A DNA stretch of 64,000 bases from Mycolicibacterium septicum DSM 44393 (GCF_000455325.1 NZ_HG322953.1:123673-187672), one strand, 5' to 3'. Shown: positions 1 to 8,829, counted from the first letter of the stretch. The notes: a model not told the origin generated them from the sequence alone. Program-made: numbers and translations.

Positions 1-33
1 GTTCGGCTGTCATGGTCACATCCCGTCCCCGGT

Positions 34-49
34 TAGGCTTACCGGCATG
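34..49 (+). promoter_or_regulatory. Leaderless promoter of the first gene
   Basis: A TAGGCT hexamer at 34-39 fits the mycobacterial -10 pattern TANNNT. Only seven bases separate it from the ATG at 47, so the transcript should begin at or next to the start codon. No Shine-Dalgarno sequence fits in that space. The -35 region is not convincing. Confidence 0.5.
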
Positions 50-520
50 AGAACTGCGGTGGTGCGCGTCGGAGTCGACCCGGCCGGTGAGCTCGGGGGC
101 CAGGAGCTATCCGACGGCATGGCAACGCTCCGTGGGTTGCTGGGCGAACGTGGGGCCGAGGTGCTGGACAACCAGCTCGCCGGACTGCCCGCGAATCGCC
201 GCGAGGTCGAGGTGCTGATCGCCGGCAACGACGCACCAGAGCTGCAGGCCATCGCGATGGAACTGTGTGCCAAGGCTTTTGGCACCGCGCCCACGGCTGG
301 GGTGGTCACCTTCGTGAGCCGCGGGACCGACGAGGACGCCCGCGGCGTGCTGGCCGGTTTCGGACTGTCGGGCGACATCGTTCGGTCCGTCGATGACGAG
401 GGCTGGGATGTGGTGACGGTGACCCTGGACAAGGCCGACCTGACCCGCATCCCGGAAAGCCGCGTCCACACCGCCCTGGAGGCTTCGCTGAACTGCGAGG
501 TGCACATCCGGACGGTGTGA
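47..520 (+). CDS. Conserved hypothetical protein, 157 aa
   Basis: I do not recognise a named family. The protein is acidic, soluble and has no signal peptide or membrane segment. A VVTFVSRGTDEDARG stretch in the middle and the regular hydrophobic pattern suggest a small alpha/beta fold. The ATG is supported by a -10 hexamer seven bases upstream, giving a probable leaderless message. The gene converges on the alpha/beta hydrolase operon, with the two stop codons 17 bases apart. A possible role is only guesswork; the coding frame is convincing from amino-acid composition and third-position GC. Confidence 0.7.
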   Translation: MRTAVVRVGVDPAGELGGQELSDGMATLRGLLGERGAEVLDNQLAGLPANRREVEVLIAGNDAPELQAIAMELCAKAFGTAPTAGVVTFVSRGTDEDARGVLAGFGLSGDIVRSVDDEGWDVVTVTLDKADLTRIPESRVHTALEASLNCEVHIRTV

Positions 521-537
521 GGGCGACGGCACTGCGC

Positions 538-1500
538 TCACCTGGGCTCCGGGGAGGTAGACCCCAGGAACTCGATGATCGCCGGCGCGGCCTGCACCCA
601 GGTGTCGAACATGTTGAACCGCTTGACCTTCCCCGCGGCCCGGTCCTCACCGGCGCGCTCCCAGGCATCCTCGGGCCACGGCGGGTCGATCAGCTTGGAA
701 CCCTTGATCAGGCAGCTGACCTCAAGGGAGGTGCGCTTGGGATGGTCCAGATCGTTCTCGCCGCCACGGATGATGAGCGTCGGCACGGTGATGTTGTCGA
801 ACATCTCGTCCTCGACGCCGGGAATGGTCTGGCCGGGCTTCGGAACGAACGCATTGAGCCAGCGCAGCATCAGCTTGAGGAACTCATCGGGATCCTGGGC
901 CAGGATGCGGTCGCGGTTCACCGGGTTCTCGGCGGCGCGCTCTTTCCACTCTTCAATGGCGGCAACGGCTTTCATGCCGGCTCCGCGCACGGCCAGGATG
1001 CTCGGCACGATGTAGTAGGAGCCGAGCACGAACGACCCGTACACGCCGCCGACGATGTTCCACACCACGAGTTTGGTGACAACCTCGGGGTAGAGCATCG
1101 CGGTCAGCATCGAATCGCGGGCCCCGCCGGAACCGCCGGCCAGGATGCACGGGCCGATGCCCAGCTTGGTGATCAGTGCCGAGAGTGTCTCGGCGCGCAT
1201 GTGCGATTCGCTCTGGCCGTAGAACTGGATGTCCGAGCGGCCACAATTGGGCCGGTCCCACAGCAGCACCCGGTAGCCGCCCTTGACCAGGGCCTGGGCC
1301 AGCGGACGCAGTCCCGGAATGTCCTTGCTGAACCGGCCGCCGGGCGTCAGCGCGATGAAATCGCCTTCTTTGCCGAGGATCTCGTAGACGACGTTGCCGC
1401 CGTTGATCTCGATGGTCTTCTCGCCCCGCTTGAGTTCCGGGGTGCCCAAAGGAAATTGAATCTCACCCGACATCGATGATTCGCTCGCAAGCTCGCTCAT
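538..1500 (-). CDS. Alpha/beta hydrolase
   Basis: Alpha/beta-hydrolase fold protein of about 320 aa. The nucleophile elbow reads AGGSGGA with Ser near residue 124, the oxyanion loop is probably TPGGRF near residue 52, and the acid is probably in GGENDLDHP. Cytosolic, no signal peptide. The start at 1500 overlaps the Rieske gene stop by four bases (ATGA), so the longer upstream reading frame is rejected. It is the last gene of a four-gene minus-strand operon with two amidohydrolases and a ferredoxin, which suggests ester, lactone or C-C bond hydrolysis in a ring-degradation route. Oddity: no histidine lies in the C-terminal part where the catalytic His is normally found. Confidence 0.88.
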   Translation of the reverse strand: MSELASESSMSGEIQFPLGTPELKRGEKTIEINGGNVVYEILGKEGDFIALTPGGRFSKDIPGLRPLAQALVKGGYRVLLWDRPNCGRSDIQFYGQSESHMRAETLSALITKLGIGPCILAGGSGGARDSMLTAMLYPEVVTKLVVWNIVGGVYGSFVLGSYYIVPSILAVRGAGMKAVAAIEEWKERAAENPVNRDRILAQDPDEFLKLMLRWLNAFVPKPGQTIPGVEDEMFDNITVPTLIIRGGENDLDHPKRTSLEVSCLIKGSKLIDPPWPEDAWERAGEDRAAGKVKRFNMFDTWVQAAPAIIEFLGSTSPEPR

Positions 1501-1889
1501 GCCATCACCAACACATCTTCTCCAACCACACGGACCGGGTAGGTACGGATACTCCATTCCGGCTTCACCGCGGTGGTGCCGGTTGCCAGCTCGAAACCCC
1601 ATTGGTGCCAGGGGCAGTAGATGAACTCCTTGTCGCGCACCATCACAGCGTCACCCGGCACATCGTCGTCGACCACCGTGCGGCCCCGGGCGCGGCCCGA
1701 GCACAGCGGACCGCCCTCGTGCGGGCAGTAGTTGGCGATCGCGTAGAAGGTGCCGTTGACGTTGTACACACCGACACCGTGGCGGCCGATCGGCACCAGT
1801 TTGTGTGTGCCGGGCGGGATCTCCTCCACGGTCGCGACGACGTGCTCGCGACCCTGAGCGAGCCGGGGGCGCTTGTCAGGCTCGGTCAC
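1497..1889 (-). CDS. Rieske-type [2Fe-2S] ferredoxin
   Basis: Small stand-alone Rieske protein, 130 aa. The cluster ligands are visible as CPH at residues 55-57 and CPWH at residues 92-95, the CxH...CxxH arrangement. It would carry electrons to a Rieske oxygenase or other oxygenase. No oxygenase large subunit or reductase is adjacent, so its partner is unknown. The GTG start at 1889 shares one base with the upstream amidohydrolase stop, and its own stop overlaps the hydrolase start, so the three genes are translationally coupled. Confidence 0.93.
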   Translation of the reverse strand: MTEPDKRPRLAQGREHVVATVEEIPPGTHKLVPIGRHGVGVYNVNGTFYAIANYCPHEGGPLCSGRARGRTVVDDDVPGDAVMVRDKEFIYCPWHQWGFELATGTTAVKPEWSIRTYPVRVVGEDVLVMA

Positions 1890-3043
1890 TAGAACACCCG
1901 GACCTGTCCCTCGAGGACCGGGACGGTTTCGGGCAGCTTGTAGGTCTCGATGCCGTTGCGGAACATGATGGCCTCACGGGCGTGCTCGGGCAGGTGCTTG
2001 ACCAGCCAGCGCGGGTCGTCGAATGTCCAGTGCGGGTAGTCGCTGGAGTACAGCAGGATCTTCTCGCACTCCATCCACTCGAAGGCCCGCGACAGCTCGG
2101 TCTTGTCCTCGGGGTAGTCCAAGGGCTGGGTGGAGAACTTGATGTGGTCCTTGACGTACTCGCTCGGCTTGCGCTTGATGTCCATCCAGGACTTGCGCGC
2201 CTCATAGATGGCGTCCATGCGCCACATCAGCGGCAGGATCCAGGTGAACGCGTGCTCGATGAACACGATGCGCAGGGTCGGGAACCGGTCGAAGACGCCG
2301 TCGAAGATCAGGCTCATCACCTGGTTGGCCGCCAACAGCGAGTACGTGACCATGAAGTCGTGGTTGTAGCTCGGCAATCCCACCGGCGGAAGCGGCAGGT
2401 TCTCGAACTCGCCCCGGGACAGGTGGCAGCTCACGGTGATGTCGTGCTTGGTCGCCGCTGCCCACACCGGGTCGTACCTCGGGTCCCCCCATGACGGCCG
2501 CGGCTCGGCCTTGATCAGGACCTGGGACATGTACGGGTGTTCGGCCCACTTCTCGATCTCGGCCACTGCCAGTGACGGTTCCTCGATGGCCACGCAGATC
2601 GAGCCGCGCCAGCGCTCATGCCAGTTGTTGTGAGGGTCCAGCCAGTTGTCGGCGAGCCAGGAATTGGTGGCGGTGCAGTAGGCCGCGGTGGCCTCACCCA
2701 GGCGGCTCTCGCCGTGCGTCGGTTCCAGGATCGCGATGTCCGAGCCGGCTTCCATGATGAGCTGGCGCAGCGCCATATCGGGGTCGCTGCAGGCGAACTC
2801 ACCGTCCGGCGGGAAGGCGTCGAGCCGCATCGCGTAGGAGTGCGCGTAATCGGGTGCGTCGTAGTAGATCTGGTCGCCGACCGGATGGCTCATGAAGAAC
2901 TTGCTGCGCCACGGCTCCGGGATGTACTCGAGGAGCTGACCGCGCTTGGGCATGGGGTGGACGTCGGAGTCGACGCACCGCACCGCGATCCGCTCCGTGG
3001 CCGGCACCCGTGGATTCGTCGTGATTGGCTGGTTGGTTGACAT
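1889..3043 (-). CDS. Amidohydrolase-family (amidohydro_2) protein
   Basis: TIM-barrel metal-dependent hydrolase or decarboxylase of the amidohydrolase_2 type, 384 aa. The N-terminal metal motif is the variant DSDVHP rather than HxH, as in many actinobacterial members. A late YSSDYPHW motif carries the conserved Asp/His region. The ATG at 3043 follows a GGGAGG ribosome-binding site. The second gene of the operon, it is homologous to the upstream gene and to the gene at 50194. Members of this group often sit in steroid, terpenoid and aromatic degradation clusters, where they hydrolyse or decarboxylate ring-cleavage products; the substrate here is unknown. Confidence 0.9.
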   Translation of the reverse strand: MSTNQPITTNPRVPATERIAVRCVDSDVHPMPKRGQLLEYIPEPWRSKFFMSHPVGDQIYYDAPDYAHSYAMRLDAFPPDGEFACSDPDMALRQLIMEAGSDIAILEPTHGESRLGEATAAYCTATNSWLADNWLDPHNNWHERWRGSICVAIEEPSLAVAEIEKWAEHPYMSQVLIKAEPRPSWGDPRYDPVWAAATKHDITVSCHLSRGEFENLPLPPVGLPSYNHDFMVTYSLLAANQVMSLIFDGVFDRFPTLRIVFIEHAFTWILPLMWRMDAIYEARKSWMDIKRKPSEYVKDHIKFSTQPLDYPEDKTELSRAFEWMECEKILLYSSDYPHWTFDDPRWLVKHLPEHAREAIMFRNGIETYKLPETVPVLEGQVRVF

Positions 3044-3065
3044 ACAGGGCCTCCCTCACGTGCCT

Positions 3066-4178
3066 CTACTGTGCCGCAACCGCGGACGTGGGAACTGCGT
3101 TTTGCAGTCCGTAGAGCTCTGCGGCATTGCGCCACAACAACTTGTCGCGCTGCTCGGTGCTGAACGCGCTCGGAACGCTCGGTTCGTTCAGCTGCCAGTG
3201 CGGGTAGCTGGAACCGAACATCACCATGTCTTCCTTGCCGGTGAAGCTGAACCATTCGCCGGCGAAATCGGTGTCGCCGGGACCGTCGAGCGCGCCCTGC
3301 ACGAAGTACACGTGGCCGGGCAGGTAGTCGCTCGGCATCTTCGGTGCCCACGGGGTCTGTTCCAGGTGCGGGCGGCCGAAGCAATCCATCCGCCACATGA
3401 ACGGGGTCAACAGATCCGCGGCGCCGTCGGCCCAGACGAACTTGAGCGTGGGGTTCCGCTCGAACACGCCCTCGGCGATCATGTTCATCAGGTGGTACAG
3501 GTAGTTCAGCGCCATGAACCCGAGGTACTGCTCGTAGGTCCGGGCCTTACCGGACGGCGTCGGCGCGAACTGGATGCCGGCTCCACCCTCGATGTGCACG
3601 GCCACCGGCAGGCCCGCCGCGGCGGCCGCCTCCCACAGCGGCCAGAACTGCGGCTTGCCATAGAGTTCGCGCGACTGCATCGGCACGCCGATCTGCACCA
3701 CGCGCGGGTGGTCCTTGTACTTGTCGATCTCACGCAGTGCGCCGGCGATGTCGTCCGGGTTGACCCGGATGGTGCCGCGGAACCGTTCACCGTGTTCGTC
3801 GTGTTCGAGCCAGCGGGTCACCATCATCGCGTTGTGCGCGGCGGCCAGCGCGGTACCGAGGTGACGGTCGGGCATGATGCCGCGGGTCATGGGGTGCAGG
3901 ATCGCGATGTCGACGCCGCGGTCGGTGAACAGATGCCGCGCGGCGATGTCGGGATCCGAGCCGGGGTACTGCCGGTTGGGTCCCTTGGTGTCCTTGGCGT
4001 ATTCGCCGCCCGGTGCGCCGTACCAATTCATCTCGTAGTCGGGGAAGCCGCGGCTGGCGAACGGTTCCTGCAGGAAGTTCTGCCGCAGGTCCTTGTTCGA
4101 ACCGAAGAAGACGTGCACGCTCGCGTCGATCAGGGGCGTTCCCGCACTGCCGGGCTGCGCCGGGTCTTTGATTACCAA
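3066..4178 (-). CDS. Amidohydrolase-family (amidohydro_2) protein
   Basis: First gene of the minus-strand operon and a second amidohydrolase_2 protein, about 370 aa. The N-terminal motif is LIDASVHVFF and the late motif is FGSSYPHW, so the usual Asp before the conserved YPHW is replaced by Ser-Ser. I place the start at a TTG at 4178, because GGAGGA sits seven bases upstream; an ATG at 4217 would add 13 residues without a ribosome-binding site. Twenty-two bases separate it from the next gene. Two related copies side by side suggest a heteromeric enzyme or sequential steps. Confidence 0.88.
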   Translation of the reverse strand: MVIKDPAQPGSAGTPLIDASVHVFFGSNKDLRQNFLQEPFASRGFPDYEMNWYGAPGGEYAKDTKGPNRQYPGSDPDIAARHLFTDRGVDIAILHPMTRGIMPDRHLGTALAAAHNAMMVTRWLEHDEHGERFRGTIRVNPDDIAGALREIDKYKDHPRVVQIGVPMQSRELYGKPQFWPLWEAAAAAGLPVAVHIEGGAGIQFAPTPSGKARTYEQYLGFMALNYLYHLMNMIAEGVFERNPTLKFVWADGAADLLTPFMWRMDCFGRPHLEQTPWAPKMPSDYLPGHVYFVQGALDGPGDTDFAGEWFSFTGKEDMVMFGSSYPHWQLNEPSVPSAFSTEQRDKLLWRNAAELYGLQNAVPTSAVAAQ

Positions 4179-4271
4179 GACTGTCCTCCGATGTCCGTCC
4201 GGAAACGAGCTGCGCACGCGCTGATGACGACGTGCCTCTCGCGCCGGATCTTACAGCCAGTCTAGATCCAT

Positions 4272-4299
4272 ATTCTTCTATGGCAAGAACATAGTTCTC
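4272..4299. promoter_or_regulatory. Composite GAGAAT-type operator (site 1)
   Basis: Three half-sites in a row: ATTCTT (4272-4277), seven bases, AAGAAC (4285-4290), three bases, GTTCTC (4294-4299). This combines both spacings seen elsewhere in the window. It lies upstream of the minus-strand amidohydrolase operon in a divergent promoter region. Confidence 0.5.
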
Positions 4300-4407
4300 A
4301 GAACGTCGCGGCCCTTTGTCGCAGGTAATTGCCAGTGCTGGTCACCTGCACAGCGGACTACTACCGAGAACCGGTACTTGCTAGAGGAGAAGGTCACACC
4401 ATAGAAA

Positions 4408-4422
4408 GAGAATGCTATTCTC
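4408..4422. promoter_or_regulatory. GAGAAT-n3-ATTCTC operator (site 2)
   Basis: Perfect inverted repeat GAGAATGCTATTCTC, 35 bases upstream of the TTG start of the acyl-CoA dehydrogenase pair. It matches the site at 50157-50171. Its position suggests control of the rightward promoter. Confidence 0.6.
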
Positions 4423-4456
4423 ATTTCGAACGTGACAGTGCGGCAGGAGGCGGCGG

Positions 4457-5461
4457 TTGCTACTCGAATTTGATGCCGATCAGCGGCTATGGCAGGAAAC
4501 CGTGCGTGACGCGGTGACCAAACAGTGCCCGGCCACGCTGGTCCGTGAAGTGGCTGAGCAGGGTGTCGATCCGACACCGCTGTGGCAGAGCTATATCGAC
4601 CAGGGCTGGACCGAGCTCACCGACTCGGAGAACGCGGTGGAACTGGCCATCGTGCTCGAAGAGCTCGGCCGGGCCACCGACCTGACGCCATACCTGGCGA
4701 CCATGACGCAATATGCGCCACTGGCGGGGGACCGCTTCGATGCGGCCAAGGCCGGCACCGCGGTGTACAGCGGCGTGACGGCCAACCGGGATGCCACCGG
4801 CTGGGTGCTGACCGGAACCGCCCATCACGTCCTCGAGGGGGACCGCGCGCAGAACCTGGCTGTGGTGACCGACGGTGGTGTGTTCCTGGTCGACGCCGCC
4901 AAGGTGTCGGCCAAGCGCAGCCCGGTCTTCGATCCGGTGCTGCACGTGGCGGAGGTGTCGTTCGACGACGTGCATGTCGACGACGCGGATCGCATTCACG
5001 TGGATACGGAGAAGGCTCGTCACCTGGCCCTGACCGGCATGGCCGTCACGATGGTCGGAGCCTGCCAGCGGGTTCTCGATCTGGCCCTCGACCACGTCAA
5101 GCAGCGGCAGCAGTTCGGTGTGGCGATCGGGTCGTTCCAGGCCGTGCAGCACAAGGCCGTCGACATGCACGTGGCCATCGAAAGAGCACGGGCACTCTCG
5201 TACTTCGCCGCGCTGACCATCGCCGCCGACGACCCGCGCCGGCGGCTGGCATCGGCGATGGCCAAGGCCGCCGCCGGGGAGTGCCAGGCCGTGGTGTTCC
5301 GGCATGGCCTGCAGCTGTTCGGGGCCATGGGCTTCACCTGGGAGAACGACGTGCAGTTCGCGCTCAAGCGGGCCAAGGCGGGCGAGCTCCTGTTGGGCGG
5401 CGCCGCCGAGCACCGCGCGTTGATCGCCGCCGAATACCGCACGACCTACAGGGGCCTGTAA
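4457..5461 (+). CDS. Acyl-CoA dehydrogenase, smaller subunit type
   Basis: FadE-family flavoprotein, 334 aa, shorter than the usual 380-400. The C-terminal helical half is clear (QQFGVAIGSFQAVQHK and FGAMGFTWENDVQ motifs), while the N-terminal half is abbreviated. The start is TTG at 4457, set by AGGAGG seven bases upstream. The next gene, also an acyl-CoA dehydrogenase, begins immediately after the stop codon. Such adjacent unequal pairs in mycobacteria form alpha2beta2 enzymes acting on steroid or polycyclic CoA esters (ChsE1-ChsE2 type), which is what I infer here. Confidence 0.93.
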   Translation: MLLEFDADQRLWQETVRDAVTKQCPATLVREVAEQGVDPTPLWQSYIDQGWTELTDSENAVELAIVLEELGRATDLTPYLATMTQYAPLAGDRFDAAKAGTAVYSGVTANRDATGWVLTGTAHHVLEGDRAQNLAVVTDGGVFLVDAAKVSAKRSPVFDPVLHVAEVSFDDVHVDDADRIHVDTEKARHLALTGMAVTMVGACQRVLDLALDHVKQRQQFGVAIGSFQAVQHKAVDMHVAIERARALSYFAALTIAADDPRRRLASAMAKAAAGECQAVVFRHGLQLFGAMGFTWENDVQFALKRAKAGELLLGGAAEHRALIAAEYRTTYRGL

Positions 5462-6637
5462 ATGCAGCTGACATTCGATTCCGATGTCGAGGAGTTCCGC
5501 GCCGAGTTCTCCGCATTCCTCGATGCCAACCTGCCCTCGGAGGCGCAGACGCTCGAGCGGCCCCGGTCGGTGTCGCACATGCCGCAGTGGGCCCGCGACT
5601 GGCAGCGGCTGCTGTTCGACAACGGGTGGCTGCTCCCGGCCCAGCCGCCCGAGTTCGGCGGGCGAAACGCGTCGGTGGTGCAGACCTTCGTCCACCTCGA
5701 CGAGCTGTGCCGGCGCCGGATCTACCACAGCTTCAACCCGCAGGGCGTCAACATCATTGCGGCGTCGCTGCTCACGTTCGGTTCCGAGGAGCAGAAGCAC
5801 CGCTGGGCGGTGCCGGTGCTGCGCGGTGAGAAGACCGCTTCGCTGGGGATGAGCGAGCCGAGCGCGGGTTCGGACCTCGCGTCCCTGCGTACCCGTGCCG
5901 TCCTGGACGGGGACCATTTCGTGGTCAACGGCCAGAAGGTGTGGACCTCTGGCGCCCATGACGCCGACTTCCTGCTGACCTTCGTGCGCACCGACCCGGA
6001 TGCGCCGAAGCACAAGGGAATCAGCGTGCTCATCATCCCGACCGATACGCCGGGGGTGGTGTGCCGGCCGTTCGCCGACATGACCGGTGAGGAGAATCTC
6101 GACTTCAACGAGGTGTTCTTCACCGACGCCCGGGTGCCGGCCGAGAACCTTGTCGGTCCGCTCAACGGCGGATGGGGTGTGGCCAACGGATCGCTCGGGC
6201 ACGAGCGCACGATGATGTGGCTCGGTTTCGCCGACCGGATCGACAACATGCTGGCCGACTTCCAGCCCAAGACCGAGCTGGAGCGTGACCAGTACGCCAC
6301 CACGATCATGGACTATCAGGCCTTGCGGGCCATGGGATCCGCTGGGCTGGCGAAGGCTTCACGCGGCGAGGCGGACACCGCGTCGGTGTCGGTGCTCAAG
6401 CTGTTCGGATCCGAGGCCGAGCGCAACGCGTTCGAGAATGCGCTGACCGCGGCCGGTCCCGACGGGTTGATCCACCCGACCACCTCGGGTCCGTACGAGC
6501 ACATGAACCTCGACCACTACTTCGCCAGCTGGTTCGAGCGTTATGCCAGGAGCTTCGGCGGCACCATCGCCGGCGGGACTTCCGAGATCCAGCGCAACAT
6601 CATCGCCACCCAGGTGCTGGGGCTGCCGCGCCGCTGA
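5462..6637 (+). CDS. Acyl-CoA dehydrogenase, larger subunit type
   Basis: FadE-family dehydrogenase, 391 aa, with the full fold: an LGMSEPSAGSDLASL motif for substrate and flavin contact, KVWTSGAHDADF for the middle domain, and the C-terminal GGTSEIQRNIIATQVLG signature. ATG directly abuts the TAA of the upstream partner, so the two are co-translated. It probably supplies the complete flavin site of a heterotetramer. A perfect hairpin lies 18 bases after the stop. The substrate is inferred from context to be a bulky acyl-CoA. Confidence 0.95.
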   Translation: MQLTFDSDVEEFRAEFSAFLDANLPSEAQTLERPRSVSHMPQWARDWQRLLFDNGWLLPAQPPEFGGRNASVVQTFVHLDELCRRRIYHSFNPQGVNIIAASLLTFGSEEQKHRWAVPVLRGEKTASLGMSEPSAGSDLASLRTRAVLDGDHFVVNGQKVWTSGAHDADFLLTFVRTDPDAPKHKGISVLIIPTDTPGVVCRPFADMTGEENLDFNEVFFTDARVPAENLVGPLNGGWGVANGSLGHERTMMWLGFADRIDNMLADFQPKTELERDQYATTIMDYQALRAMGSAGLAKASRGEADTASVSVLKLFGSEAERNAFENALTAAGPDGLIHPTTSGPYEHMNLDHYFASWFERYARSFGGTIAGGTSEIQRNIIATQVLGLPRR

Positions 6638-6655
6638 ATTCGTCGCGCCGACCAA

Positions 6656-6699
6656 ACGCGAATGTCCCCGAGATCACCGGATCTCGGGGACATTCGCGT
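6656..6699. terminator. Perfect 20-bp hairpin terminator
   Basis: Arms 6656-6675 and 6680-6699 are perfect inverted complements around an ACCG loop. There is no T-run, as is common for mycobacterial terminators. The core AATGTCCCC recurs in the hairpin at 45465-45508, so the two belong to one terminator-like sequence family. Confidence 0.7.
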
Positions 6700-6722
6700 C
6701 TGCTCGCGGCTACCGGTGACGC

Positions 6723-6741
6723 GGAACAAAACTTAGGTTAC
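6723..6741 (+). promoter_or_regulatory. Tandem-TetR-type operator overlapping a -10
   Basis: GGAACAAAACTTAGGTTAC matches the GGAACARATRTTWGGTY motif with two differences. It contains the -10 hexamer TAGGTT (6734-6739). The GTG at 6749 is nine bases further, so this could be a leaderless promoter blocked directly by a repressor. Confidence 0.5.
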
Positions 6742-6748
6742 AGTCGGC

Positions 6749-7714
6749 GTGATGTTCACGCTGCGATTCGACATGCGTGCGCCGCATACCTCGACGACCG
6801 ACCTCTACGGCGCCGCCATCGACATGTGCGCATGGGCCGAGACGCGCGGCGCGGTGATGGCAGTGCTGTCGGAGCACCACGGCACCGCCGACGGGCACCT
6901 CGCCGCGCCGACAGTCCTCGCCTCGGCGATTGCCGCCCGCACCGATCGACTGCCGATTCTGCTTGCCGCGGTGCCGATTCCGTTCTGGGATCCGGTCCGC
7001 CTGGCCGAGGAGATCTGCGCGCTGGACATCATCAGCGGTGGCCGGGTCTCGTATGCCTTCGGCATCGGGCATCGCGCCGAGGAATACGAACACTTTGGTG
7101 TGGAGATGAGCGCGCGCGGCAAGCTGGCCGACGAGAAGGTGGCACTGTTGCTTCGTCTGTTGGCGGGGGAGACCGTCGACCATGACGGCCGGCGGATCAC
7201 GGTCACCCCCGGATGTGCGAGTCCGTCGGGACCGTACCTGCTCATCGCGGGCGGCACCCGGGCCGCCGCGCGACGTGCCGCCCGCCACGGCCTCGGGTTC
7301 ATCTCGCAGTCCGCGACCCCGGGACTCAAGGAGTTCTACGAGTTCGAATGCCGGGCCAACGGCCACGAACCCGGTGTGGTCCAGTTGCCCGCGCCGAACA
7401 CGCCCACTGCGGTGTTCGTGGCCGACGACGCGGACCGGGCATGGGATGAGCTGGGCCCCTTCCTTCTTCACGACGCGGTGACCGCTGCCACCTACCGGCA
7501 CGGCGACAACACGGTCGCGAGCATCTCGCGCGCCCACACCGTGCCGGAACTACGGGAGGCGGGTGGCCCCTATCAGATCCTGACCGTCGACGAGGCCGCC
7601 GGTTACATCCGTGCGGGCAGACCGTTGCCCCTGCTACCGCTGTGCGGAGGGTTACCGCCCGACGTCGCCTGGTTCTACCTCGAACGGGCCGTCATGGCGT
7701 CCGAACGGGCATGA
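6749..7714 (+). CDS. LLM-class (luciferase-like) flavin oxidoreductase
   Basis: Bacterial luciferase-like TIM-barrel protein of about 321 aa, expected to use F420 or FMN. The family features are an N-terminal FTLRFDMR strand, LSEHHGTADGHLAAP, the LAEEICALDIISGGRVSYAFGIGHR segment, and IAGGTRAAARRAARHG near the phosphate-binding region. I keep the GTG at 6749 because of the -10 at 6734; ATG at 6752 is the alternative. It forms an operon with the next gene, 25 bases downstream. A luciferase-like gene in an Mce3R-type regulon recalls Rv1936 in the M. tuberculosis Mce3R regulon. Confidence 0.92.
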   Translation: MMFTLRFDMRAPHTSTTDLYGAAIDMCAWAETRGAVMAVLSEHHGTADGHLAAPTVLASAIAARTDRLPILLAAVPIPFWDPVRLAEEICALDIISGGRVSYAFGIGHRAEEYEHFGVEMSARGKLADEKVALLLRLLAGETVDHDGRRITVTPGCASPSGPYLLIAGGTRAAARRAARHGLGFISQSATPGLKEFYEFECRANGHEPGVVQLPAPNTPTAVFVADDADRAWDELGPFLLHDAVTAATYRHGDNTVASISRAHTVPELREAGGPYQILTVDEAAGYIRAGRPLPLLPLCGGLPPDVAWFYLERAVMASERA

Positions 7715-7739
7715 CCGAATGTCGGATGAGGAGTCAAGC

Positions 7740-8822
7740 ATGACAACACCTTTGCGACCCCTGCGGACCGTCGTCTGGTCGACGGGCGGCGTCGGATCGA
7801 TCGCGATCGACGCGATCGCCCGGCGCCCGGATCTCGAACTGGCCGGTGTGTGGGTGCATTCGCCGTCGAAGGTCGGACTCGACGCGGGTGTGCTCGCGGG
7901 GCGTGCCCCCCTCGGCGTGCCGGCCACCGACGACGTCGAGGCGCTGATCGCGTCGGCTCCCGACTGCGTGGTGTACGCGGCGAGTGGGCCGGACCGCGAT
8001 GCCGGCGCGGTGCCGGACTACGTGCGACTGCTGAACGCCGGAATCAACGTGGTGTCAACGACATCGACCGGCCTGGTGTACCCGCCGGCCTATTACTCGG
8101 CGGAATGGCGAGACCAGTTGGAGGCTGCGGCCAAGGCCGGAAATTGTTCGTTCTACGCATCTGGGGTCTTTCCCGGATTCGGCTCGGATCAACTGGCGCT
8201 GATGCTGGCAACCCAATCCAAGAAGATCGACCGCCTCACGGTCACCGAGGTGTCCCTCAACGATCACTATCCGGTGGCCGACGTGATGATGGACGGCATG
8301 GGTTTCGGGCGCCCGCTGGATTTCGAGCCGATGCTCAAAACCCCGGGCTTCATCGAGATGGCTTGGAAAGCACCGATTCACATGATGGCCGATGCGCTCG
8401 GGGCCGAGGTGTCCGAGATTCGGGGATCCCTCGATCGCAGGATCACCGACCGCGACATCACTGTGGCGTTCGGGACCATCGCCGCCGGAACCTGCGGTGC
8501 GGTGTGCACGCGCGCGGCCGGTGTGGTGAACGGACGTGAGGCCATCGTGGTCGAGCACATCATCCGGATGTCGCGCGACGTCGCACCCGATTGGCCCGCG
8601 TCGGAATTCGATGCCACCTACCGGGTGGACATCGAGGGTGATCCAGACATCCACTGTGCGATGAACCTGGGGGCGGCCGAGGGACACGGCGCCGGGCAGG
8701 CGGCGATGGCTGCCACCGCGATGCGGGTGGTCAACGCGATCCCCTACGTTGTCGACGCGCCTGCCGGCTTGTTGAGCTCGGTCGATATCCCGAACACGTT
8801 GCCACGGTACGTTTTCGACTAG
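7740..8822 (+). CDS. NAD(P)-binding dihydrodipicolinate-reductase-like dehydrogenase
   Basis: Rossmann-fold oxidoreductase of 360 aa related to the N-terminal domain of dihydrodipicolinate reductase. The nucleotide-binding turn is WSTGGVGSIAIDAI near residues 13-26. A SFYASGVFPGFGSDQLAL segment follows in the middle. The start is ATG at 7740 with GAGGAG upstream; a longer frame into the preceding gene is rejected. It is co-transcribed with the luciferase-like oxidoreductase. The family often works on amines, amides or carbonyls in secondary and catabolic metabolism; the substrate is unknown. Confidence 0.88.
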   Translation: MTTPLRPLRTVVWSTGGVGSIAIDAIARRPDLELAGVWVHSPSKVGLDAGVLAGRAPLGVPATDDVEALIASAPDCVVYAASGPDRDAGAVPDYVRLLNAGINVVSTTSTGLVYPPAYYSAEWRDQLEAAAKAGNCSFYASGVFPGFGSDQLALMLATQSKKIDRLTVTEVSLNDHYPVADVMMDGMGFGRPLDFEPMLKTPGFIEMAWKAPIHMMADALGAEVSEIRGSLDRRITDRDITVAFGTIAAGTCGAVCTRAAGVVNGREAIVVEHIIRMSRDVAPDWPASEFDATYRVDIEGDPDIHCAMNLGAAEGHGAGQAAMAATAMRVVNAIPYVVDAPAGLLSSVDIPNTLPRYVFD

Positions 8823-8829
8823 TCCGCGA

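Noticed and set aside
4285..4299. A KstR cholesterol-regulon site
   Set aside because: KstR sites have AAC-nn-GTT with two central bases; this repeat has three, and the related sites in the window use GAGAAT half-sites.
4487..6202. A 571-codon minus-strand frame over the acyl-CoA dehydrogenase pair
   Set aside because: Its translation is His/Arg/Gly-rich and matches no family, while the plus strand encodes two clear dehydrogenases.
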